From Apteryx mantelli (lineage: Eukaryota > Chordata > Aves > Apterygiformes > Apterygidae), in contig NC_089978.1 of assembly GCF_036417845.1 (NCBI RefSeq), positions 138,316,288 through 138,380,287 of the forward strand: a stretch of 64,000 nt of DNA. The letters are read 5' to 3'. Below the pieces are notes generated by a model that saw only the letters and a list, made by a program, of their open reading frames with translations, was not told where the DNA came from and ran no database searches. Numbering within the stretch: the stretch's first letter is position 1; every line of letters begins with the position of its first letter. Below are positions 43,841 to 56,100 of this stretch, piece by piece. Position numbers and translations under genes: made by a program.

Positions 43841-46184
43841 TTACAAAGCAACCTGAGGACACAGCCATCCCTTAACGTTATAAAGTACTCTTAAGCTGCC
43901 TTGGAGATGGCAAAATATAACTTCATGTCTGCCTTTCTGATTGCTCATTTGAGACTGAATGATTTCTCCCTCCTACTGTTCTACCTTTGGGTGATACATA
44001 CATGAGCATCTGTATCCAGACAGACATAGTTTGTTCCCAGTTGGCTTGATATATTTACTGCTTTTAAATCCACACCAAGGAACATACTGTGAAGAAAAAC
44101 TACATTCTTGCAGGATATACTTTCTATGAGAGACAAAACCCTGTGGTAAGTAAACCTTTAGTTAATACAAATTAATTACAGTTTGGACAAGCGGTGTAGG
44201 AAACCATGGACTGCATGACATTGTCAGCTACTTCCCAGTGGCATCAGCTCATAACAGTGGTACATATCATCAGAGCATCTTTGAACCCTAGTAGCTTCAA
44301 GTGAGGTTCAAGTTCCTTGGCCACCATGCAGGAATGGACCCTGTACATACAAATTTAGGAGTGTCTTGAACTGAGATGATACCAGACTTGAAGCTGGTTT
44401 GGTTGTCTCCCAAATTTTAAGTGGTTTAAACTGAACCATAACAGCTCCTGCCCGGCATAAATTATAATCCTCAAAAATGCTCTGTGTTCACTCATTCAAA
44501 TAATTTATAGTGACCATTTCAACTTTGTTCCAAAGAACACTTTCGAAGCTGGGCAGAAATAGCATCACTCCACAAACATCAGCCTGTTTCCTTCCGCCTC
44601 TCCTTGCGTGTGCAGCATTCATGTTATCAGTGTTATATATGCCTATTTCTGCAGCAGAAATCCTACCAGCACAAGCCAGCCAAGCATCTTTTTTTGAGAA
44701 ATGCATCTTTCCTCATTCATCAATAAAAGTGGAAATTGCACTGGGCTGGTGACATGAGCTTTCCCTCTAGCTTGTCCAACTACACAAGAGGATGTGACTG
44801 CTTCTGTTGAATAGTTTTTTGGAAACCTCTGCCTGACCACCAGTTGTTATCTTGGATGTGCTTTTAGCCATTTTGGGCAAGTCTCCCTGCTCATGGAAGT
44901 GGTTCTTCCCTTCAAACAGTCCATAAATCATGGACAAGTCTTGCAAGCTGATGCTACTACATACAAAATGGTATACACCACTCTTGTATTGATAGCTAGT
45001 CCTGTTCAGCTGTGTTTATGGAATCTTCTTGTCCTTAAGAGATATGAACTGCAGATAAAAATACATTCTTGACAATTGCTGCATCTTTCTGAAGTTCACA
45101 TATATTAATTTAATTTGATTTCTAAGCCTTCAAAATAACTCAGGGAAGTGCTGCCTACCAGTGATGGAAATTTTGCTTTCCCTAGTGCAAATGCTTCTAC
45201 TAGTGTCAGTGCCATTCTGCAGTGTTTTAGTAAATGGAATTTGCTGTGCAGATTGGTCCACTGATCCTTCTGTTCTGCCTTTAATGATGGTCACTGTCTG
45301 GAGTCCTCAAGAAAGGTAAAGTTTCCCAATAATACATTTCCTATTAGTCATACTTCTGAATCACTTGGTAGCTGGCAGTTATCATGAGTCCCACCAAAGG
45401 TGATTATGTGCACGCAAGCTGAGCAATGGGTGTAGAGCTCAGCACAAGTGGCATAAAAAGTCTGGGTCCCCAGCCCATGGCACACGGCACACGGGTGACC
45501 ATGGCAGTACAGAAAACAAACTTCACATCTTGATTACCATAGCCATAGGGAGCTACAGTCTAGAGGGGACACAAAGGAATTAGCTGCCTTACTTTGAAGT
45601 ACCCAACACCCAGGATAAATCAAACTCTCTATATTTCAAATTATCTAGTGCTTTTAAAACTCCCTGTCACAGGATCAAATGCTATTCTACTAGACTGATG
45701 TAAAAACTGTTTAAAGAAGCACCCAGGCTATTGAAATATGTATGGTTATCAGTCACATAGAAGACAGGCAACAAATTTTAAAGGTTTGTTGTTAGCATTG
45801 AAGCTACATACTGTATTCTAGGTAATGGTAGATTAAATTATGGAGAGATGAAATGTAGGCCTTAAGGAAAATTTTACTGGCTGGGGACGTTATCAGCCTG
45901 CAGAAATGTTACTAGTGCGTTCAAAATCACCTGGATGATGGACCAGATGTTCTGCTGTCATGCAGAGATGAGAACAAGCTTTCACTCTGTGAAACATATA
46001 GACCAATTCTCATTCCCATAGCTTTCTCCTCAGCCCCAGGTTCATGTCAACTCCAGCACAGGTATCCTGAGCAGGGAAGAAGCTTGCTTGTTGCTTTTGT
46101 ATTTGTTGGTCAGTTACTTTCAATGTTTAATTCACTATATTCAGGACACCAAGTCTAGGTCCATTTCATACTTCAGGACACCAA

Positions 46185-46262
46185 AGTCCTAACTCAAAGG
46201 TCACTGGAGTTAGTGAAAATGGAAAACTAGTGGCTCCAGAGCACTTTGGATCAAATCCTGAG
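46185..46262. repeat. Degenerate ancient palindromic-type repeat (candidate)
   Basis: GGTCACTGGAGTTAGTGAAA then ATGGAAAACTAGTGGCTCCA and GCACTTTGGATCAAATCCTG resemble the amniote repeat reading roughly 'cccattgaagtcaatggaaa...tttggatcaggcc'. I cannot name the family. Confidence 0.4.
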
Positions 46263-46823
46263 AGAAAAAAAATGATGTACTTCAGTATTAAAGAGATTTC
46301 AGTCAAACTTGATTATCCTTACAACTCTGGCCTTAATATCTCTTCATGAGCCTGTTTTAATTCTGTCATATATAAAATACAGTCCAGGGGAATTTAACAG
46401 AATAGAGATACATTGTGAAGATATGAAAAATCTCTGCTGAGCAATTGAATAGTGCAGATAAAAATAAAATACGGTGTTCAAGAGGATGACTCAAACCAAT
46501 GTTAAGGAGCTTTCAAGTAACCTTTAATTAATGTGATGCAAGTAAGTGATGAAGTCAGAGATGAATCTTTCCAGACAGTTCCTAGAAAATCTCTGCCCGT
46601 ATATTTAAACTTACTCTGTAAAGAGCATGACCAAAGCTGTTTCTACTGAAACTGCAGAATTTGAAAACCTGAAGCACAAAACCTTCACATCCAGGTCTTT
46701 GCTGGATGCCACTATACAAGCTGACTTTGCAGTCAGACTCCTCCACTCAGTTACATACCTAAGCCAAATTCAGGGCTGAATCATTTAGGATGAGGTAATA
46801 TTAACTTCTGGCCCTGCTAAACG

Positions 46824-46870
46824 CTGTGGGAGTTTTGCTATTGTCTTCCATGGGGCCAGGATTTCACTTC
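46824..46870. repeat. Degenerate ancient repeat, same type (candidate)
   Basis: GTGGGAGTTTTGCTATTGTC then TTCCATGGGGCCAGGATTTC closely follows 'tgggagttttgccattgacttcaatggggccaggatttc', a motif common in reptile and bird DNA. Confidence 0.5.
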
Positions 46871-46989
46871 CCCGTATGGTTCTAACAGTACACAATGTTC
46901 AAATAATGAGAAGAAAGTGTGCAAAATATATAAGACTTATCATATCTTTGCAACCCTTCTAAACAAAGGATGTCTAGCAGATAGATTTA

Positions 46990-47130
46990 ACAGTTCAAAA
47001 TCCAGACTGAGTATCAGAAGACCAAGACTCAATTCCTGAATGTCACCAATACCTCACTGCATCTTTGGCCGATATATTCCCTTTCAACTATTTCATTTGA
47101 AAACTGTGAGTTATGAAACTCATCCTTGCA
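46990..47130 (+). repeat. Possible CORE/MIR-type SINE relic
   Basis: GACTGAGTATCAGAAGACCA, then AGACTCAATTCCTGAATGTC, parallels 'gactgggagtcaggagacctgggttctattcctagctc'. The later part is too diverged to follow. Confidence 0.35.
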
Positions 47131-47599
47131 AAATTGACATACACAGTTAAAGAGTGCTGGATAAGTGTCATAACAGACTTAAACCACCAGTGGTCAGATA
47201 GTTTTCCAGTGATGATTTGTACTGCTCTTCACCATTCAAACATTCACTTCCCAAAGCATCCTTGTTAGCAGTGTATCAACATTAAGTAGCAAAAGTCTCA
47301 TGAAAAAGCAAACATAAATGAATAGCCCCTTACACCTTTCAATCACATTAGTAAAATTATTCAGGTGCTTATGTTTTAACAAGATCCAGTTCCTTGCAGA
47401 GAAAGGGGAAGCTCTGATATTTAACATGCAGTTAAATAAAAAAAAAAGATTTTGTGGAAGGTTTTGCAATAAATTGAATCAGATACCATTCAGTGCATTC
47501 AACAGAGCACCCCAGTCAGAGAATTATTCTTAGCTGTATAGTAATAATCATATGTTAAGTTAGATAAGTATCTCCATGGCTGGAAATATGGCGTCAAGG

Positions 47600-47713
47600 T
47601 CAGCCACAGCTTGATCTGATCTAGAGTTGGCAACAGTCCCACTTCTAGTGGGAGACTAGACTAGATCACTTCCAGAGGTCCCTTCCAACCAAAACTTCTA
47701 TGATACTATGATC
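47600..47713 (+). repeat. CR1 LINE 3' end
   Basis: AGACTAGACTAGATCACTTC, then AGAGGTCCCTTCCAACCAAA and a TTCTATGATACTATGATC tail. This is the diagnostic CR1 3' terminus ('tggactagatgatct...aggtcccttccaacc...attctatgattct'), 5'-truncated as usual for CR1. Confidence 0.9.
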
Positions 47714-48540
47714 TCATGTCTATATTGCAATTAAAGGGACCAGGTGAATTAAAAAAAAAATCTTTGAGCTGTGATGAACTCATTAAGGTTATTAATATAT
47801 AAAGCGATTAAAGAAGGTACTTCCCATCATGTTGATTCTTTATCTTTGTACACTACCATTGGACAACAGCAGTATGTTTTAATTTTGTTTGAGAGTGGGA
47901 AATAATTTGCTGAAAGCAGACAATATTTTCTAGTTTTTCTTCTCCTCATCTTTATTTTACAATAAATAACTGTTTATTGATGAGGAAAATCAGCTGCATT
48001 ACTGGGGTGTGTGACCCACCAGGTGAGTCAGTTGGAGAGCCTTGAACCAGATCACCTTACAGACTGAGGGTGGCTACTGCCTACAGGGGAATGGGACTCA
48101 TTAAGGGATGCTGGGGAAAAAGCATTTTGAGATTGCATGTGACTTATTACAGGATGTTTAGGGGAAGGACAAATGCAGGAAAAAGGAAGAATGAAAGTGG
48201 ATTGGGGAGGAACAAGCATGGGAAAATAGAGGGAAAGGGGATAAAAGGGGTCAGCTGCTAAAAACAGGTTGCTGATCAGTACTCGTATCTGATCATGCTC
48301 TGTGCCTGGTCATTGTAGCCTGCCCTGTCTTCTTATTGAACTCCATTTCAAACTGTTTTCCTGGACTCTCTGTTCTGTGTGCATGTCTGTGCATGGAAGT
48401 CTAAGTGCCAGCCACTGGCAAAGGGACCACAAGACAAGGGAGCCCATGAGTCAGGGGTGCCAGCAAATGGGGAGGACAGGGATCTGGGGCAGTTACTGGA
48501 TAGATCGGGTGTCCGAGAGCCCACCAGCTACCAGGTGGAT

Positions 48541-48602
48541 ACATATTGTATATATGTATAAGTATATATACATATATATATATATACACACACATACATA
48601 TT
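48541..48602 (+). repeat. TA/CA microsatellite
   Basis: Interrupted TATATG, TA and CA dinucleotide repeats. Tyrosine/isoleucine-rich open frames across this block on both strands are artefacts of the repeat. Confidence 0.9.
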
Positions 48603-48894
48603 TATTTTCCACTAATGATCTTTCATCCTGACCAGCCAGAGGCCCAGCATACTCAGCTTCACTGCTAGTTGGACCTGGGGACATGGAGCTGCAGCAGCCT
48701 TGTTTCTGTCAGGCTGGATTCAGCAACCTTTAACGCTCCTTCTGACTCCCAAAAGCTCTGATATCTTTTGTGCTGATGGATGACTTATAGCTGTCCTGTC
48801 TTACAGCTAAAATAAATCAGACTCACAGTATATATAAAATGCTAAGTCAAGTTGGAGAACTGATTTGCTGCTGAATGCAACACTGCAGGTTTGT

Positions 48895-48990
48895 GTAGGG
48901 CCCTAATTCAGAAAGCAAATGTTTGCCTAAGTGCAAACACATTGAGTGACCCTGACTTAAAGTTATGCTCATATTTAAGTACGTCTTTAA
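48895..48990. repeat. Degenerate ancient repeat (candidate)
   Basis: GGGCCCTAATTCAGAAAGCA then CTTAAAGTTATGCTCATATT and TAAGTACG follow the complement of the same reptile-type repeat ('ggccccaatccagcaaagca...aacttaagcatgtgct'). Confidence 0.4.
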
Positions 48991-50180
48991 TCAGAGCTTA
49001 TGACAACAGGGAGTCACCTTCACCACTGAGTGAGTCTACAGTCCAGGGTGCTGCCCCACACCCCGCTTTTATCCACAAGAGCTTCATCATTCAGTGGTGC
49101 TTCCAACCTAGGTTAGCTGGGTTTTTGTAATGTATGGACCAAACTTAACACAAGGTTGTCAGACAGGCTGGTATTGTACCTGCTCTGCAGTGAGGACACA
49201 TGCTCCATCTTGTGCTGTCTCCCTCCAGGCACAAGCTCTCTGGTTTCCAGGACATGTGGAAAGAGTGGTGCCTTCTTTCTCATTCATCTCTTTTCTACAC
49301 CTCAAACACCTCATACACCTCTTTTTCTAGCCAAGCTTGGCTTCTTAACCTATTTTCTTCCCTTAAGGGTCAAGCCACCATCACAGAGGAGTTGAATTTT
49401 GAACATCTTCAGACAGAAGAGGGTTTGGAATCTGTCTTCCACTTCAAAAAGGTAGATATAGCTGTCTATACTGGCAAATACATGCCAATATAGGGCATCC
49501 CAGCATAAAAGAAAAGAGCAAGCTGATCTTCCTTCCTCTTTGGTGCCTAACTTCAAGAAGGGTTCTGGGGCTACAGATCCAGACCTGAGAATCCAGGAGA
49601 ATGGTGGACTTTGAAGGCCCCCTATAGTATTCTCTTATGGCTGAACTAGATGATGTGTCCATGCTCACTGTGCTGGCTATCATGATTCAAGAGTGAGTGA
49701 TGCTCCTCAGATGCTGTGCAGAAGCCTGTAAGGACCCTAGAGTTAGCACGAGGCAAGTTAAGTGCTACAGCGTTGGACACATACATGGCGCGAATGCCCC
49801 AGCAGTGGATGATCTAACAAGCATTAATGAGGGAGGCTGGGACCTCCTGAAGGATTAATCCCTCTTCGTTCTCTGCCTGCTGGAAGGGTAATGCCTCCAG
49901 ATGCTCATCCTGTCTGCCTCCCTTGCTGCTAAAGGCTATCACTCACCACCATCACTGCTTGAAATGCTCCTGAAAATGCTCCCTAAGCCTCTTTAGGAAA
50001 AACAAAGTGGGAGGAACTCCCCACTCACCCCATATAAACAGCCACTTCATTTTAAGTGCAAGGCAGCAGCAACGAGCAGCAGTAGGTGATAACAGCTGAC
50101 ATAGTGGCAGTGGGAAGAGAACCAGATCAAGGCTGAGTTATTTATTTGAGCAGTGTAGTGGAGACAGCACCTAGAGCTTC

Positions 50181-50204
50181 AAAAAAAAAAAAAAAAAAAA
50201 AAAA
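50181..50204 (+). repeat. Poly-A run, 24 nt
   Basis: A pure A24 tract. No polyadenylation signal was seen close upstream and no flanking duplication was recognised, so a retroposon tail is only a possibility. Confidence 0.9.
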
Positions 50205-52639
50205 GGGGCCCAGCAAGAACATGGCAGTGCAGGCTGTATGCAGTGCATGTTGGATCCATATCACCTGCATATTTGCTCCATTTTTATGCGGAAAGACACA
50301 TGCAGTTGTGACTTTCAGGAAGCTCAGGCCATGCACAAAAAGGAAAGCTTTCTCCTATCTGTCCAAATGGCACATGGTGCCTTCATTTCTGAGTGTCAAA
50401 GTCTAAAGTTTAAAGCATCTCAAAAATAGGGGCACTTAGAATCACAACTAATCTGGGAAAGTCTTGGCCTACATGCAGTGCAGTGCAACAATATAAGGGC
50501 ACAATGTGGCTAATGTTACTGTATTTTCTGTTCCCCACCAGTAGCAGTGCTTGCTGTCGGGAGTAGCTCCATGAATGCAACTGCTCTCTATAATCATCAT
50601 TCTGTCCAGTCATTGGTGCCTGTTGAATCATGAAAGAACACCTACCTGCTGCACAAATCATCTAATTTTTTACAGTGGAGTCATACACAATCAAATTTGA
50701 CAACCACTTAGAAAAATAAAGCAGGGCAAGAATAAAGAGGGCAAACACAAAGCAACCAAGATGAGGTAAGGATGGGGCAAGCTGGGGATGGCAACAGGAT
50801 TCAGCAGATGGTGTAAGAGGCTTTAATGTCCTGTGTTTGCATCAACCAGATAGGAATGAAATACAGCAATTCAGGATCCATCAACATGTATTTCTGTGGC
50901 CAGTTCTTAAACTGTTTTCTTAGGTTGGATTTTATTGTGCCACAAGCACAATTATTTTTCACATCATTTTCATGATAGATTATTATGCATTAAATTACGG
51001 CATTCCCATACCTTCACACTTTCTGTAACAGTAGGAGAAATGGTGGGCTGGGGAAGACAGCTGGAGTTGCATGTGGTGTGTGTCAGTTTACTTAAGCAGG
51101 ACCATTTTACTGCAGCAGGAAGATTGCAGCAAAAGGTCAGTGCTGAAACTCCACTAAAGAAAGCTGAGCACACATTCCAGCTGTGAACATATGCTCACTG
51201 CTTGCCCCATCAAAAAGGGAATTTCAGTGCTCTGCTACGTGCTTGCCTTGACCCTGCTCCATACCACCTGTCTCGTGTGCATCAGACAAACTGTTCTTTA
51301 ATCTGACGTGGAATATGCATTCTGGTGAGAGGATGCTTGGAATAGCTGCAGAGCAGTCTTAAACTAGGCCCATGCTATGGAGAAGTGCATGACAGTAGGG
51401 AGAGGGATGTCAAGAAAAAAGTCATATGAAAGCATTAAATGTGTGTTTTTATTTCTTAGTCCTGTGTGCCCATCACAGCCCGACCCTGTCCAAATGAGAC
51501 TCATCTTTGCAGGGGAAAAATAAACTCAACATGATTATTCAGCTCTTGCATTTTTGTTGTCTGTGGCTTCTTCAAATGATTAATCTTCTGGAGTCTGCCT
51601 GATCTGGTCAGCGTCAGAGGAAGAATTCTGTGCAAGCAAAATGCACAAAGAGGTTACGCCAACTTAATTAAGCCATTAAAAATTGCAGAAGTGAAGCTCT
51701 TATAGCTACAAGGGCTTTTGACTGATTTAGAACATGCCCTCATAACATCACTTGATAAAAATAAGACTCCAATTTTTTAATAGAACAAATTACTTAGGTT
51801 TTATATTTAACCACAGTCACTGTTAAAGCTATAACTGGTTTTCAGAATATTTTAGGAATCTGATCTTGATCTTCCATATGTTAAAAGCCATCACAACAAA
51901 TACCTTACATTGCAGTTCCTGGGGAAGAAATAACAAGGTAGCTGCAGCCTTAAATACAAAGTGTTTATTTTCTGTTCAGATTTGCTACTCTTAAATCCCA
52001 GTATCAGAGATTATCATTTCAAGGCAAGCAAGGAGGCAGTCTTGAGCCAGAGAAATTTGCTAACCTGCATGATATTTAGAGAGAAGATATTTATGTTCAG
52101 AGGCAGCTTTTTGAAAGCTCCCAGATCCCATTTTGTAAAATGGCACTGGCACTGAGGAGCCCTAGATGCACTGCAGGCAGGGGGTATTTTTACCCAGGGA
52201 GATGGATTCCCTTCTGTAAATGGGCCTTGCAGACTTTAAAAATATTACCCAATGATCATTATAATCAACCAGGTTTTAACCTCTGGATTTTCTCATCTCA
52301 ACTTGCCTTTGGGTTGTGCCTCAGGGTGAAGCTTCAGTCAGTTTAACTGTATTGCACAAGAATGGATTAGTAGCAATACATCTAGCATCATGCACAGATT
52401 TAAAAGCGTATGTTGAAAATCAGAGGTTAAAGAGCAAATCTTGCTGCCTGTCTTTTCTGGAAAAAATTCAGAGTTTGGCAAAAGCTCGACCCCCTTTTTA
52501 TGTTGTTTTACTCTGGCTACTGTGTAGATGACCACATAGAACAGAATTGCAACAAATAATTTAGAGAGTGGAAACAACATGCTGTATAAATATAGTAGAC
52601 ATTTGAGGAAGAATCCATCACTAGCATCAGTTTAGCTTG

Positions 52640-53180
52640 TTCTCGCTAATTCAGCAAGTTTGCAGATGACAACAAATTGGGGGAAGAGTTGACACCCTGA
52701 GGGTAGGACTGCCATTCAGACGGACTCTGAGAAGCTGGAGGGATGGGTTAACAGGAACCTCATGCAGTCCAGCACTGACAAGTGAAAAGCCCTGCTCCTG
52801 GGAAGAAACAATTCCTGGCAGCAATACAGGCTGGGTACTGACTGGGTGGGGGGAGGGAGGGTGGGGAGTGAGAGCAGCTTTGCAGAAAAAAAGGACCTGG
52901 GGTTCCTGGTGGAGACTGAGCTGAACACAAGCCTGTAGTTGTGACAAGGAAGACAGACCACACGCTGGGTCACACTAGCAAGAGTATAACCAGGAGACAG
53001 AGGGAAATGATTATTTCCCTGTGCTTGGCAGTGGTGAGGCCACATCTGGAGTGCTATATCCAATTTGGGGCATCCCAATTCAAGAGAGATGTCAACAAAT
53101 TGGAGCAAGCCCAGTGGAGAGCTACTAGGATGCTTGATGGGCTGGAGCACAGGATGTACAAGGAGAGACTGAAGGTGCTC
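52640..53180 (+). repeat. CR1 LINE fragment with remnant of reverse-transcriptase ORF2
   Basis: Nucleotide sequence follows CR1 in order: AGTTTGCAGATGACAACAAA, CTGGAGGGATGGGTT, an AAAAAGGACCTGGGG block, GAAATGATTATTTCCCTGTG, and GTGAGGCCACATCTGGAGTG. The frame at 52941-53213 still reads VRPHLECYIQFG then LEQAQWRATRMLDGLEH, matching the C-terminal end of CR1 ORF2 (VRPHLEYCVQFW, RRATKM.RGLEH). Stops and indels upstream make it non-functional. The element typical of birds and other sauropsids sets the clade. Confidence 0.92.
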
Positions 53181-56100
53181 TCAGCAACATACCAAGGACC
53201 AAGACATGACTAAGGTGTCTGTAGCTTTTTTGAGCTTTAGCCTTCCAGCAAGGCCAAAGCCTTTGCCTTTGTTGTAGAAAGATGTGATCTGAATACATTT
53301 CTGGATAACATCAGGGAAGTTTCTCTATGGAGAATTCACAAAACTTGAACATTGCAACTGTGTAATAAATGTATCCCTGCCTCAAGCATGAAAGAAACCA
53401 ACAGAGTCCAATTCTAACAGTCCTCTACAGTAACCGCAGTAACACTGGTCTCACAGAATGGCCAGGGATCATATTACAATTTAATTCCACTTTTATCATT
53501 CCATATTTTACTTTTTTCCATGTTTCCTTTTATAAACTCTACCAACTCTGTTATATTACTCAGACATAGAATAACTCAGCTCCTTTTCCTCTTTTGTAAA
53601 ATTGACACCAAGGAGAGGTTCACCAACTCTGCTTATTTTGCACCTTCTGCTCCTTTATGCTCTGATCTTAAAGCTACTTAAACATGTGCCTATCTTTACT
53701 ACTGTGAGTCAGCCCAGTTCTGCAATTTACAGTAACATGTGGCTAATGTTGAGCATGTCAATTGTCCTACTTTCCACAGGTATCAAAGACCACAGAGGCC
53801 AAAGGTGTGATTTTCTGAAAGTTAGGTACTGCCTGATCCCACTCACCTGACATATGTTTTTGGTCCTTAGTATAAGCCACATTATTTAATAGTTACCTCT
53901 TTCCCATATATATTCTTAGAACTTGCTCTACACTTTAACCATTTTGTCTTTTCCTGGCATCCCTCTGTAATCTGATGTGTTCCCCACAGTTTCCAAGACA
54001 AACTTCCCAGATACATGGAAAATTCCTGTCAGTCCCTTTTGGTGTCTTTGAATAACGCACCATTACCTTTCTGTCTCAAAATTATGGAGGTTTTTCTCCT
54101 TTCTTTTTCTCCATTTCCTGGAGAGAATTCTTCCCATTTGTTAATCTTTCCTGTCAAAGTCTCCTTTCAGAACTAAATCTTAACAGTTTTATTGCCTTTA
54201 ACAGTAGAAGTGGGGTCCCTGGAGATTACATCATGGTGCCTCCTAAATTTATAATATTTTTTCCCTTTTTCTTCCATTTCAATGATTTTACGACTTCCTA
54301 CTTCTTTGTCTTCTTCTTCCCTGGGACCATCAAGGATCTTAAATCTCACAGATCAATTTTCTCAAAAATGCAGTAATTGGATGTCACTATATTATAAGGA
54401 TTTATTCAGAATAAAAATTGATGTGAGAAATTATCCTGTTTCTACAGAGACTTTAACAGCAAGTCCCAGGTATCTGACTCTTCACTAGTGGTGCAAAATC
54501 TACAACAAATTTACGTTAGAGTGACTTATTTGTTAATCTGTTCTTGTATCCTAACCCAGCATATTCCACTCCTCTTCTAAGTGATGTTTAAAGTTAAATA
54601 ACATCATTTTCATTTAGCTGTCCACTGGGTAAAGAGATCTGCTGGACTCTGGGCTCTCTTCCTGCCAGGGCAGAACATAGTTCAGGTGCAATAAACAAAT
54701 ATTCTGCTGGGTCCTGGCCAAACAGATGAGCAGTAAGACCTAGCTTACCTTCCCTACTCCTTGTTTTTTTTGTGCAGCCACTAACACTCTGCCTAGAATA
54801 AAGCTTTGCTTTCACTACAGGGTATTTTATCATTCACTGTAAAATTTAGTTGCAGATCATAGGAGTAAATGAATAGCTTGTAATTCTCTGGCAAACAACC
54901 TGGCTTGAGCCCTGAGAAGAGGCTAAAATCAAAATAATCTAATAGAAATAGTTGCTTTCTCATTCTACAGCATGTTCCCATGTGGTGCCAAAAAAAGCAC
55001 TCTTCTCTCTGCATCAGCCATGGGCTGATTAGTCCTTTTTTTCTTCACCCACCACTGGCACTGCTTTACAATCATTGACATTGGTCTGCGTAGCTGAAGT
55101 CATTCAGGGCTTTTATCATCTGTCCTCTCTTGTGTCCCTGGTCTTGTGCAAGGTTTCATTAATTATGAGCTCCTCAACATGCTCTGGCATAGCCTGTGCC
55201 CTGTTTATTCCATTTCCTGCCCTGGTGTTGAGGAGACATACATTATCCAGTTCTATTTTCCTTATTCAGAAGGAGAGCTATAAGAACAAACACTAAATTA
55301 CTGCAGTTATATCTGTAAACTCATCTGCTTTAGCCTGCAAATCTGACCAGCACACAGATCACTTCTGAAATGGTCCCATTTCTTCATTTAGCAGATACAC
55401 TTTCTGTTTGTCTAGGTGAATTTCTGGTAGCTAACTGAGCTCTGGCCACCCATTTAGATAGCTGTCTGAGAATGCAGTCCGGAGCTTTACTGGACATCTA
55501 CCTAAAATGACATTTTGGATCCATAAAGCAGTTCAAGCTGACAGCTCTCTGATTTATACTTCTAGGGACTGAAGGCAGAGCATTTGCTTCTCCATTCCAT
55601 GTTAAGCTTTTGGACATTTTTAAGGACCAAGTGCTATAAGGAAAAAAAAAATACCATTACCTCCATAATTTTGAGACAGAAATGTAATGGTGCAGCATGG
55701 GAACAGGTAGCTGGAGATGGTGTGGGATCTCTCTCTTTGAAGATATTCTTTTGGGGTCTTGAGTCCACGAGCAACTCACTAGTTACTCAGCGGGATTAGA
55801 AAATCAGAGAAGCTTCATGGGGAAGAAGACTTGGTGAGTTCATTCATCAATATAGGCTGACAGGCTACACATCTTCCTGGCTATATGAGTTATTACAAGG
55901 TTGCTCTCTCTGTGCTTGCAGGTACCACGATAGACACACTGCAGAACAATGTTGAAAGCAAATAAACGCCCAAGGGAGAAACAAGGTGTTTCTGCCCAAC
56001 AAGGTGTAGACAGGGAAAGCTGCAATGGGCATGAGAGAGACAGCCACAGGGAGATGGAGTGTAATTTTTCTTTAAACTTAATTTCAGAAACATAAAGCAT

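Noticed and set aside
48302-48684. Tyrosine/isoleucine-rich open frames on both strands
   Set aside because: Produced by the TA/CA microsatellite at 48541-48602.
50160-50230. Processed pseudogene ending in the A24 tract
   Set aside because: No polyadenylation signal upstream, no gene-like sequence before the tract, and no target-site duplication recognised.
52941-53213. Possible independent 90-residue gene
   Set aside because: It is the C-terminal remnant of CR1 ORF2 within a decayed LINE.
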